A DNA stretch of 9,523 nt from Pseudomonadota bacterium (GTDB lineage: Bacteria > Pseudomonadota > Gammaproteobacteria > Burkholderiales > Ferrovaceae), in assembly GCA_021804345.1 (NCBI GenBank), contig JAJZHV010000012.1, positions 1 to 9,523 on the forward strand, in the 5' to 3' direction. The first letter of the stretch is position 1, and each line of letters starts with the position of its first letter. This document shows, piece after piece, positions 1-6,756 of the stretch. Under the pieces are notes generated by a model. The model ran no database searches, was not told the DNA's origin, and saw only the letters and a program-made list of their open reading frames with translations. Position numbers and translations under genes: made by a program.

Positions 1-1
1 C

Positions 2-244
2 GTGGAACTGCACACCACGGTCATGCCCTTCATTTTACGGGGAGTCAGTTTGCTGGGGATCGATTCGGTCAACTGCCCCATGGGGGTGCGCGAGCACCTG
101 TGGCAACGCCTGGTAACCGACCTCAAGCCCCGCCATTGGGCGCAGGTGGTGCATGAGGTCACTCTGGAGCAACTGGATCAAGTCTTTGCTGCCTTGATGA
201 GCGGTCAAGGTTTGGGCAGAACGGTGGTACGGATCAAGGGATAA
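2..244 (+). CDS. acuI: Acryloyl-CoA reductase, AcuI/YhdH family (3' end only)
   Basis: Only the last 80 residues are present; the gene runs off the left edge, so the GTG at position 2 is an internal valine codon. The residues PFILRGVSLLGIDSVNCP, followed by a W-x-R-L-x-x-D-L stretch, are typical of the C-terminus of the AcuI/YhdH branch of medium-chain (zinc-free) NADPH-dependent quinone oxidoreductase-like proteins. Known members reduce acryloyl-CoA to propionyl-CoA with NADPH in the cytoplasm, in acrylate/DMSP detoxification and 3-hydroxypropionate assimilation. The cofactor-binding domain is outside the window. The gene ends 29 bp before prpE, which uses or makes the same propionyl-CoA, so co-transcription is likely. 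A generic YhdH/YhfP oxidoreductase is the main alternative, because the C-terminus alone cannot prove the substrate. Confidence 0.8.
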   Translation: MELHTTVMPFILRGVSLLGIDSVNCPMGVREHLWQRLVTDLKPRHWAQVVHEVTLEQLDQVFAALMSGQGLGRTVVRIKG

Positions 245-273
245 CAACAACTAACATCTGGAGGAATGAAATC

Positions 274-2181
274 ATGGCAGGCGAAATTCTCAAACAGTTT
301 CATCAACGCTCCATCGCTCATCCCGACGATTTCTGGCGGGAACAGGCCCAGCGTATTCATTGGGAGCGTCCCTTTGATCAGGTGCTGGACTACTCGCGCC
401 CACCCTTTGCGCGCTGGTTTGTGGGCGGAACCACCAACCTGTGCTACAACGCCATCGACCGGCATCTGGCACAACGGGCCGAGCAGAAAGCTCTGGTGTT
501 CGTTTCTACCGAAACCGGGATTGAACATCAATACTCCTATCGGGACCTGTATGTGGAGGTAAATCGCCTGGCGGCCGTACTTAAGCAGCAAGGGGTTGGC
601 AAGGGCGATCGGGTTATTATCTACATGCCCATGATCCCCGAGGCGTTTTTTGCCATGTTGGCCTGTGTGCGCATTGGGGCGATACATTCCGTGGTGTTTG
701 GCGGCTTTGCGGCCCATAGCCTGGCCACCCGGATTGATGATGCGCAGCCTGCGTTGCTGGTGACGGCCGATGCAGGCATGCGCGGTGGACGCAGCATTCC
801 CTACAAGCCCCTGGTGGATGAAGCCTGCCGCCTGGCCAGCCACCCTCCGCGGCACGTCTTGCTGGTCAACCGCGGATTGGACCCAGGCTTGACCTGGGTG
901 CCGGGGCGCGATCTGGATTATGCGCAGTCGATGCAGGCTGTGGGTACGCCAGAAGTCCCGGTGGAATGGGTGGAATCCACGCATCCAGCCTATATTTTGT
1001 ACACCTCGGGCACCACGGGAAAACCCAAGGGCGTGCAGCGCGACACGGGGGGCTATGCCGTGGCCCTGACGGCCTCGATGGAATATATCTATTGCGGAAA
1101 ACCCGGCGAGGCCATGTTTACCACCTCCGACATCGGTTGGGTGGTGGGCCATTCCTATATCGTGTATGCGCCCCTGTTGGCCGGGATGACTACTATCATG
1201 TACGAGGGTTTGCCTACCCGTCCGGACGGTGGGATCTGGTGGCAATTGGTGGAGCGTTACCAGGTGACGACCGTGTTCAGTTCGCCCACGGCGATTCGGG
1301 TGCTCAAAAAACAGGACCCCAAATATTTGACCCAATACGATTTATCCAGCCTGCGCTACCTGTTTTTGGCGGGCGAACCGCTCGACGAGCCCACGGCGCG
1401 CTGGATTTCCGAGGCCCTGAAGGTACCGGTGGTGGATAACTATTGGCAAACCGAAACGGGTTGGCCCATCCTGTCTGCCATGCCGGGGGTGGAGCCCACT
1501 GCCTGCAAATTTGGCAGCCCCAGCTTTCCGGTGTACGGCTATAACGTCCAGTTGCTGGATGAAAATACGGGCCAACCGGTACCGGCGCAGCAAAAAGGAG
1601 TACTGGGCATCGTCCCGCCCTTGCCGCCGGGATGCCTGTCCACCGTGTGGGGCGACGATGCGCGCTTTGTGAGCACCTATTTTTCCCTCCTCAAGGAGCG
1701 CCCGGTGTACTCCTCCTTCGACTGGGGGATTCGGGATGAGGAAGGGTACTATTTCATTCTGGGGCGCACGGACGATGTGATCAACGTGGCGGGACACCGC
1801 CTGGGAACCCGGGAAATCGAAGAGGCCGTGAGCAGCCACGCCAATGTGGCGGAAGTGGCGGTGGTGGGGATTGAAGACAAGCTGAAGGGGCAGGTGCCCA
1901 TTGCCTTCGTGGTTCCAAAAAATGCGGGGTTGCTGACCGATGCGGCCGCCACTCAAGCCTTCGAAAAGCAGGTGTTAGAGGCTGTAGACAGCCATCTGGG
2001 GGCTATTGCGCGTCCGGCCCGGGTGTACGTGGTGAGTTTGTTGCCCAAAACCCGCTCCGGCAAATTATTGCGACGCAGTATCCAGGCGGTGGCCGAAGGG
2101 CGCGATCCGGGCGATTTGACCACGCTGGATGATGCCAGCGCCCTGGAACAAATCCGCCAAGCCATCCAGGGAACGCTGTAG
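274..2181 (+). CDS. prpE: Propionyl-CoA synthetase (propionate--CoA ligase)
   Basis: This 635-residue protein is full length for PrpE and follows that family along its whole length rather than acetyl-CoA synthetase. It activates propionate, and in some bacteria acrylate or 3-hydroxypropionate, to the CoA thioester through an acyl-adenylate in the cytoplasm. Visible motifs are the N-terminal RPPFARWF/TNLCYNAIDR block, the phosphate-binding loop YTSGTTGKPKG (residues 243-253), YWQTETGWP (390-398), the hinge/A8 region GRTDDVINVAGHR (497-509) and the C-terminal PKTRSGK with catalytic Lys597. In the family that lysine is commonly switched off by acetylation. The ATG at 274 has GGAGG at 260-264, 9 nt upstream. 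The gene lies 29 bp after the acuI-like gene, suggesting a propionyl-CoA-forming operon. No frameshift or missing core motif was seen. Confidence 0.95.
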   Translation: MAGEILKQFHQRSIAHPDDFWREQAQRIHWERPFDQVLDYSRPPFARWFVGGTTNLCYNAIDRHLAQRAEQKALVFVSTETGIEHQYSYRDLYVEVNRLAAVLKQQGVGKGDRVIIYMPMIPEAFFAMLACVRIGAIHSVVFGGFAAHSLATRIDDAQPALLVTADAGMRGGRSIPYKPLVDEACRLASHPPRHVLLVNRGLDPGLTWVPGRDLDYAQSMQAVGTPEVPVEWVESTHPAYILYTSGTTGKPKGVQRDTGGYAVALTASMEYIYCGKPGEAMFTTSDIGWVVGHSYIVYAPLLAGMTTIMYEGLPTRPDGGIWWQLVERYQVTTVFSSPTAIRVLKKQDPKYLTQYDLSSLRYLFLAGEPLDEPTARWISEALKVPVVDNYWQTETGWPILSAMPGVEPTACKFGSPSFPVYGYNVQLLDENTGQPVPAQQKGVLGIVPPLPPGCLSTVWGDDARFVSTYFSLLKERPVYSSFDWGIRDEEGYYFILGRTDDVINVAGHRLGTREIEEAVSSHANVAEVAVVGIEDKLKGQVPIAFVVPKNAGLLTDAAATQAFEKQVLEAVDSHLGAIARPARVYVVSLLPKTRSGKLLRRSIQAVAEGRDPGDLTTLDDASALEQIRQAIQGTL

Positions 2182-2199
2182 CGCCCCCCTAGAGGGCGC
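2181..2199. terminator. Hairpin between convergent prpE and Rid gene, possible weak terminator
   Basis: GCGCCC (2181-2186) and GGGCGC (2194-2199) form a perfect 6-bp GC stem with a 7-nt loop. The left arm begins with the last base of the prpE TAG stop and the right arm ends two bases before the stop codon of the opposite-strand Rid gene. On the plus strand it is followed by CTTATT, a short T-rich tail; on the minus strand there is no T tract. It could end prpE transcripts weakly or protect 3' ends. Confidence 0.45.
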
Positions 2200-2200
2200 C

Positions 2201-2599
2201 TTATTCCGACTCGTCATAAATCAAGGCGTCTGCTTCGATCTCCACCAGCATGTCGGGGTCGATCAGACGCTTCACCTCCACCAGAGTGGTGGCCGGGCGA
2301 ATGTCGGCAAAAAACTGTCCATGGGCGCGGGCAATTTTTTCCCATTGGTCAATCTGGGTCACAAACAGGCGCGTGCGCAGCACATGCTTCAGTTGTGCGC
2401 CGGCGCGAGACAGGGCGGTTTCCAGGTTTTTCAGGGCCTGCAGCGTTTGCGCCTCGGGGTCTTGCAAACCCACCAGCTTCCCGTCGGCGCCTGTCCCGGT
2501 GGTGCCGGAAACCGCCACATGGGCTCCGATCTTCACGGCCCGGGAATAGCCGATGATGGGCTCCCAGGTGGAGCCGCTGGAAATATTTTCGCGTTTCAT
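2201..2599 (-). CDS. Rid (YjgF/YER057c/UK114) family protein lacking the RidA arginine
   Basis: The 132-residue product has the small Rid-family fold: VSGTTGTGADGKLVG near residues 30-44, QTLQALKNLETAL (51-63), the VTQIDQWEKI segment and a C-terminal VEVKRL...LVEIEADAL block. Canonical RidA deaminates reactive enamine/imine intermediates with an arginine (Arg105 in E. coli, in a P-A-R context). Here the matching position reads P-A-T (Thr104), so RidA-type deaminase activity is doubtful and the protein fits the Arg-less Rid subgroups better. I chose the ATG at 2599 because GAGGG lies 7 nt upstream; a longer start at 2617 has no such site and falls almost on the predicted transcription start. 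It is divergent from ygfA and convergent with prpE. Its real substrate is unknown. Confidence 0.88.
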   Translation of the reverse strand: MKRENISSGSTWEPIIGYSRAVKIGAHVAVSGTTGTGADGKLVGLQDPEAQTLQALKNLETALSRAGAQLKHVLRTRLFVTQIDQWEKIARAHGQFFADIRPATTLVEVKRLIDPDMLVEIEADALIYDESE

Positions 2600-2631
2600 G
2601 AAAAAGCCCTCAAGCATGGAGTAAAGCGGGG

Positions 2632-2637
2632 ATTATA
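2632..2637 (-). promoter_or_regulatory. -10 box for the Rid gene, overlapping a plus-strand -10-like box
   Basis: Read on the minus strand, this is a perfect TATAAT 32 nt upstream of the chosen Rid start at 2599, placing the transcript start near 2625. The only -35 candidate is CTGTGA (2660-2655), 17 bp away, which matches TTGACA at 3 of 6 positions. The plus strand reads TATACT at 2634-2639, sharing four base pairs; it could serve ygfA but has no credible -35 (at best 2 of 6 matches). Confidence 0.5.
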
Positions 2638-2647
2638 CTGTCGTCCC

Positions 2648-3247
2648 ATGGAGTTCACAGAAAAATCCCGTATGCGCCAGGCGGTCCTTGCGCGCCGTGA
2701 TGCCCTAGTGGCCGCGCACCGGCAGCAACGCAGTCAGGCCTTATGTGTGCGCGTGCTAGCGCGGGACGAATGGCAGAGGGCCCAGGTCATTCTGGCCACA
2801 GTGGCCATGGGCTCAGAGCCCGACACCCAGTGGCTGCTGCACAGGGCCCTCGAACAAGGAAAAACCCTGGTTTTGCCACGGGTGCAACGGGCGGACAAAT
2901 CCCTCGGACTATATGCCGTTCAACACCTTTCCCAGGATCTTCTGCCCGGCGTCTGGGGAATTCTCGAACCGAACCCGCAGCGCTGTGCGTCAATTCCCTT
3001 GACACAGGTGGATTTGATCTTGGTTCCTGGAGTGGCCTTTGACCACACGGGCGCACGTCTGGGGTATGGGGCCGGCTATTACGATCGAATGCTCGCGCGC
3101 GCGGAATGCAGGGCACGCACGCTCGCCATGGCCTTTGAAGAACAGTGGGTGCCCCAGGTGCCCATGGACGATCACGATCAACGGGTGCACTGTGTGCTCT
3201 TTGACCAGCGGGCAGAGGGTGTTTTGGATCAAGGCGAACCATCATGA
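2648..3247 (+). CDS. ygfA: 5-formyltetrahydrofolate cyclo-ligase
   Basis: The 199-residue size is normal for this family (YgfA/Fau, methenyltetrahydrofolate synthetase). It converts 5-formyl-H4F plus ATP to 5,10-methenyl-H4F, returning a dead-end folate to the one-carbon pool. The N-terminal MRQAVLARRDAL basic helix (9-20) and the signature VDLILVPGVAFD...GARLGYGAGYYDRML (121-149), which binds nucleotide and folate, are clear. The reading frame is open for several hundred bases upstream, but that part overlaps prpE and the Rid gene and is not coding. The start is uncertain: ATG 2648 has no Shine-Dalgarno sequence and lies 8 nt after a TATACT box, which would give an almost leaderless mRNA. 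ATG 2672, just before the conserved helix, is the alternative. It overlaps the next gene by ATGA. The 6S RNA gene often found beside ygfA in enterics is absent. Confidence 0.92.
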   Translation: MEFTEKSRMRQAVLARRDALVAAHRQQRSQALCVRVLARDEWQRAQVILATVAMGSEPDTQWLLHRALEQGKTLVLPRVQRADKSLGLYAVQHLSQDLLPGVWGILEPNPQRCASIPLTQVDLILVPGVAFDHTGARLGYGAGYYDRMLARAECRARTLAMAFEEQWVPQVPMDDHDQRVHCVLFDQRAEGVLDQGEPS

Positions 3248-4107
3248 CAGATTCTTCGAAGCGCGCACCGCGCCGTCAATCGTACCAGGGGCTTTGGCTG
3301 CATGGATTCCATCGCGTGGATTACACCGAATGGGGTGACCCACTCAATCCCAGGGTTTTGGTCTGTGTGCATGGATTAACGCGCAATGGGCGCGACTTTG
3401 ATGCGCTGGCGCAGCAGTTAAGCACCGACTATCGCGTGCTTTGTCCGGATGTGGTGGGGCGCGGTACCAGCGAATGGCTGGCCCAGAAATCCGACTATGC
3501 CTACCCGCTTTATCTGTCGGATATGGCAGCACTCATTGCCCGCAGTGGGGCTGAGCGCGTGGACTGGGTGGGAACCTCCATGGGGGGCATCATCGGCATG
3601 ATGCTGGCCGCCCAACCGGGTTCGCCCATTGGCAAACTGGTGCTCAATGATGTGGGTAGCATCGTTTCTGCGGCCGGATTGCAGCGTTTGTCCGGCTATG
3701 TGGGGCAAGCGCAGGCCTTTGCCTCGCTGCCCGAGGTGGAAGATTATTTTCGTCGTACCCATCAGGGTTTTGGGCCCCTCACGGACCAGCAATGGCATCA
3801 TCTGGCCGTTCACGGGGCGGCTCAGGGATCCGATGGCCAGTACCGTTTGCGCTACGATCCGGCCATTGCCACCTCCTTTGTGGGCACTCCGCTGATGGAT
3901 ATCGACCTGTCGCTGTTCTGGAACGCCGTGCGCTGTCCCACGCTGGTGTTGCGCGGGGCGCAATCCGATTTGTTGCTGCCACACACCTTAGCCCTCATGC
4001 AAATGGGGCATCCGCAACTCCAGATACAGGACATTCCAGAATGCGGACATGCGCCCGCTCTGATGGCGCCAGAACAGATCAACCGCATCCGTGAGTTCCT
4101 GCGCTGA
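3244..4107 (+). CDS. Alpha/beta hydrolase, substrate unknown
   Basis: This 287-residue alpha/beta-hydrolase fold protein has a full catalytic set: oxyanion-hole region VCVHG (40-44), nucleophile elbow GTSMGG with Ser112, acid Asp242 in RGAQSDLLLP, and His269 in ECGHAP. The TSMGGIIGMMLAA helix and the C-terminal QINRIREFL helix are ordinary for esterase/haloalkane-dehalogenase-like members. A serine rather than aspartate nucleophile argues for an esterase, thioesterase or lipase-like hydrolase and not a dehalogenase. There is no signal peptide, so it is probably cytoplasmic. Its ATG overlaps the ygfA stop (ATGA at 3244-3247), with AAGG at 3231-3234 as ribosome binding site, so translation is likely coupled. 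The reaction cannot be read from the sequence. Confidence 0.9.
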   Translation: MTDSSKRAPRRQSYQGLWLHGFHRVDYTEWGDPLNPRVLVCVHGLTRNGRDFDALAQQLSTDYRVLCPDVVGRGTSEWLAQKSDYAYPLYLSDMAALIARSGAERVDWVGTSMGGIIGMMLAAQPGSPIGKLVLNDVGSIVSAAGLQRLSGYVGQAQAFASLPEVEDYFRRTHQGFGPLTDQQWHHLAVHGAAQGSDGQYRLRYDPAIATSFVGTPLMDIDLSLFWNAVRCPTLVLRGAQSDLLLPHTLALMQMGHPQLQIQDIPECGHAPALMAPEQINRIREFLR

Positions 4108-4135
4108 TCCCGAGCGTTCAAGGTCGCCACCAGAG

Positions 4136-4879
4136 ATGAATTCCGCGCCCGAAAAACCCCGCCTGTCCAAAGTGATGGCGCAGCGTGGCCTCTGTTCCAG
4201 GCGGGAGGCCGATGTGTGGATCGAAAAGGGCTGGGTGCGGGTGGATGGCGTGGTGATCAAGGCCCTAGGAACCCGTATCGATCCCACACAAACGATCCTC
4301 ATCGCCCCAGAGGCACAACGGCAACAGAGTCGGCTCCTGACGTTGCTGCTGCATAAGCCCGTGGGATACGTGTCCGGACAAGCGGAAGATGGCCATCAAC
4401 CCGCTGTGGTCTTGGTGGAACCGGACAGGCATTGGCGCGAAGACCCCACGCAGATTCCCTTCACCCCCGGAATACTGCGCGGCATGGCGCCGGCCGGTCG
4501 CCTAGATATCGACTCCACAGGATTGCTGGTGCTGACCCAGGATGGCCGTGTGGCCAAAACACTCATCGGCGCCGACTCCAGCATCGAAAAAGAATATCTG
4601 GTTCGAGTTCAGGGGCGCTTAAGCGAGCGCAATCTAGCCCTGCTCAATCATGGGTTGACGCTCGATTCAGCACCGCTGAAGCCGGCCAAAGTGAGCTGGC
4701 AGAACGAGGATCAGCTGCGCTTCATCCTGCGCGAGGGAAAGAAGCGCCAGATTCGCCGCATGTGCGAGCTGGTGGGGCTGACGGTAACCGGTTTGAAGCG
4801 GGTGCGCATCGGACGCGTGCGTTTGGGGGCCTTGCCCTTGGGGCAGTGGCGGTTTCTGGCGCCGGGGGAATCTTTTTGA
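4136..4879 (+). CDS. rRNA pseudouridine synthase, RsuA/RluB/RluF family
   Basis: This 247-residue protein has an N-terminal S4 RNA-binding domain (about 8-50: LSKVMAQRGLCSRREAD...GWVRVDG), then the RsuA-type catalytic domain with LLHKPVGYVSG (71-81), PAGRLDIDSTGLLVLT (119-134) carrying catalytic Asp124, KEYLVRV (152-158) and GKKRQIRRMCELVGL (201-215). It should isomerise a specific uridine, most likely in 23S rRNA. RluF is my best guess among the subfamilies because of the PVGYVSGQ style and the long insert before GRLD, but this is not certain. The frame extends back to GTG 4091 inside the hydrolase gene. I prefer ATG 4136, 28 bp after the hydrolase stop, because the S4 domain begins a few residues later. 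The overall sequence resembles Burkholderiales homologues. Confidence 0.9.
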   Translation: MNSAPEKPRLSKVMAQRGLCSRREADVWIEKGWVRVDGVVIKALGTRIDPTQTILIAPEAQRQQSRLLTLLLHKPVGYVSGQAEDGHQPAVVLVEPDRHWREDPTQIPFTPGILRGMAPAGRLDIDSTGLLVLTQDGRVAKTLIGADSSIEKEYLVRVQGRLSERNLALLNHGLTLDSAPLKPAKVSWQNEDQLRFILREGKKRQIRRMCELVGLTVTGLKRVRIGRVRLGALPLGQWRFLAPGESF

Positions 4880-4947
4880 ACTCCCCAAGCCCTCTGCTGC
4901 ACCAACTCTGTAGTACAGGATCGAAGACACAGTGAGGAGACACACCT

Positions 4948-6741
4948 ATGTATGACTATCGTGCACCATTGCGGGACATGGCCTTCGTCGTGAAGGAATT
5001 ACTCGGACTCTCGGCCGTTTCCCGGTTGTCGGACTATGAGGGGTATGGGGAAGCCACCGATGAACTGTTCGATGCCATTCAAGAAGAATGTGCTCGATTT
5101 TCCCAGGAGGTTCTTTCTCCCCTCAACCGCATGGGCGATCAAACGCCGGCTCGAATGGAAGCCGGCGCCGTGGTGACTGCGCCCGGCTTTAAGGCCGGCT
5201 ATGAACAGTTCATCGCCGCCGGATGGAATGGGCTGACGGCGCCCGTGGCCTTTGGCGGACAGGGTCTGCCAAATGTAATGGGTGCGCCGGCAGAAGAAAT
5301 GTGGCATGCCGCCAACATGGCCTTCACGCTGTGTCCCCTGTTGACGCGTGGGGCCATCGAGGCGATTCATACCGTGGGAACACCGGAACAACGCCAGCGC
5401 TATTTGCCCCAGATGGTTAGCGGGCGCTGGACCGGCACCATGAACCTGACCGAGCCCCAGGCGGGCTCGGATCTGGCGGCCTTGCGCACGCGCGCCGTGC
5501 CAGAAAACGGACACTACCGGATCACGGGCCAGAAAATTTTCATTACCTACGGGGACCAGGACTACACCGAGAATATCATTCATCTGGTCTTGGCCCGTTT
5601 GCCCGATGCGCCTGCCGGGGTCAAGGGGCTTTCCCTGTTCATTGTGCCCAAATTTCTGCTGCAACCCGATGGCTCCCTGGGTCCAGCCAACGATCTGCGC
5701 ACGGTATCGCTGGAACATAAACTGGGCATTCATGCCAGCCCCACCTGTGTGCTGTCCTATGGCGACGAGGGGGGCGCCTGGGGCGAACTCCTGGGCGAGC
5801 CTCATCGCGGACTGGAGATCATGTTTATCATGATGAATGCCGCCCGTTTTTCGGTGGGGGTGCAGGGCATGGCCATTGGCCAGCGGGCTTATCAGGGGGC
5901 TTTGGAATATGCCCGGGAAAGAATTCAGGGCACGCCCCTGGGCCTGAGCACGGCGGCCCCCATCGTCTTTCATCCAGATGTTAAGCGCATGCTCTCCAGC
6001 ATGAAGGCACGCCTAGAGGCGTGCCGCGCGCTGTCCTATTATGCCGGGCAGATGCTCGATTTAGCCCTGGCAGAAAAAGACCCCACACAGCGCTCCTGGG
6101 CCCAGGCCCGCTCCGATTTGCTCACACCCATCGTGAAGGGTTTTTGCAGCGAGTCTGGTTTGTGGGTGGCCAATGAAGCCCTTCAGGTGTTTGGGGGCAT
6201 GGGGTATGTGGAAGAAACCGGCATCGCCCAATGTTTGCGCGACGCGCGGATCACGACCATTTATGAAGGAACCACGGGCATTCAGGCCAATGATCTGGTG
6301 GGACGCAAACTGTTGCGCGACCAGGGCGCAATGGTCCGCTCCCTGCTCACCGAAATCCAGGCGTTCTTGCCGGAGTTGCAGCATCCCGCACTGCCGGGCA
6401 GTTTGGCCCAAACCCTGGCCCATGTGCTGGGCTTGGCCGAGCAGTCCAGTGTGCATCTGGGCAAAACCGCCTTATCTGGCAAACTGCCCCAGTGCTTTGG
6501 CGTGGCTGTTCCCTATCTGCATTTGCTGGGCTGGCTGGTATCCGGTTGGCTGATGGCGCGCAGCGCGCTCGTGGCGGCACGCAAACTGCAGGAAGGGAGT
6601 CAGGAAACGGATTTCTACCAGGCCAAGATCGCCACTGCGGTCTTTTATGCCGAGCATGGCATGGGTGTGAGCACGAGCTTGCAGCGCATCGTGGTGGGGG
6701 GAGGGCCGGCCCTGGATGGCATGAATCCAGAGCACTTTTAA
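4948..6741 (+). CDS. Acyl-CoA dehydrogenase, DmdC-like (3-methylthiopropanoyl-CoA dehydrogenase family)
   Basis: The 597-residue product is much longer than the roughly 380 residues of classical acyl-CoA dehydrogenases and matches the long bacterial type that includes DmdC. It is an FAD enzyme that makes 2,3-enoyl-CoA and passes electrons to ETF. Visible are the N-terminal MYDYRAPLRDMAF signature of this subgroup, the flavin-binding loop MNLTEPQAGSDL (165-176), GQKIFIT, a FGGMGYVEETG segment and IYEGTTGIQANDLVGRK with the likely catalytic Glu440. The remaining 150 or so residues form the extra C-terminal domain of this subgroup. GAGGAG (4934-4939) lies 8 nt before ATG. The gene starts 68 bp after rlu and ends 15 bp before mtdA. 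Such genes are common in betaproteobacteria that do not use DMSP, so a fatty-acyl-CoA substrate is equally possible. Confidence 0.9.
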   Translation: MYDYRAPLRDMAFVVKELLGLSAVSRLSDYEGYGEATDELFDAIQEECARFSQEVLSPLNRMGDQTPARMEAGAVVTAPGFKAGYEQFIAAGWNGLTAPVAFGGQGLPNVMGAPAEEMWHAANMAFTLCPLLTRGAIEAIHTVGTPEQRQRYLPQMVSGRWTGTMNLTEPQAGSDLAALRTRAVPENGHYRITGQKIFITYGDQDYTENIIHLVLARLPDAPAGVKGLSLFIVPKFLLQPDGSLGPANDLRTVSLEHKLGIHASPTCVLSYGDEGGAWGELLGEPHRGLEIMFIMMNAARFSVGVQGMAIGQRAYQGALEYARERIQGTPLGLSTAAPIVFHPDVKRMLSSMKARLEACRALSYYAGQMLDLALAEKDPTQRSWAQARSDLLTPIVKGFCSESGLWVANEALQVFGGMGYVEETGIAQCLRDARITTIYEGTTGIQANDLVGRKLLRDQGAMVRSLLTEIQAFLPELQHPALPGSLAQTLAHVLGLAEQSSVHLGKTALSGKLPQCFGVAVPYLHLLGWLVSGWLMARSALVAARKLQEGSQETDFYQAKIATAVFYAEHGMGVSTSLQRIVVGGGPALDGMNPEHF

Positions 6742-6756
6742 GGATTGGACGGACCC

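Noticed and set aside
205..1335. A 376-residue minus-strand open frame opposite prpE
   Set aside because: It lies antisense to a near-certain PrpE, is rich in His, Gly, Arg and Gln without any recognisable domain, and looks like a by-product of GC-rich coding on the other strand.
2129..2647. Upstream extension of the ygfA frame (about 170 extra residues)
   Set aside because: It overlaps the end of prpE and the whole Rid gene, shows no domain, and family members begin close to ATG 2648 or 2672.
2600..2647. 6S RNA (ssrS) next to ygfA
   Set aside because: The gap is only 48 bp, far too short for 6S RNA.
4880..4947. Promoter in the gap before the acyl-CoA dehydrogenase
   Set aside because: TTGAAC at 4876 has no -10 at a suitable distance, and the TAGTAC at 4911 has no -35. 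I cannot support a specific promoter, although one may exist.
4999..5973. A 324-residue minus-strand open frame opposite the acyl-CoA dehydrogenase
   Set aside because: It is antisense to a clear gene and has no family motifs or convincing start. The 305-residue frame at 6472-7389 was rejected for the same reasons.
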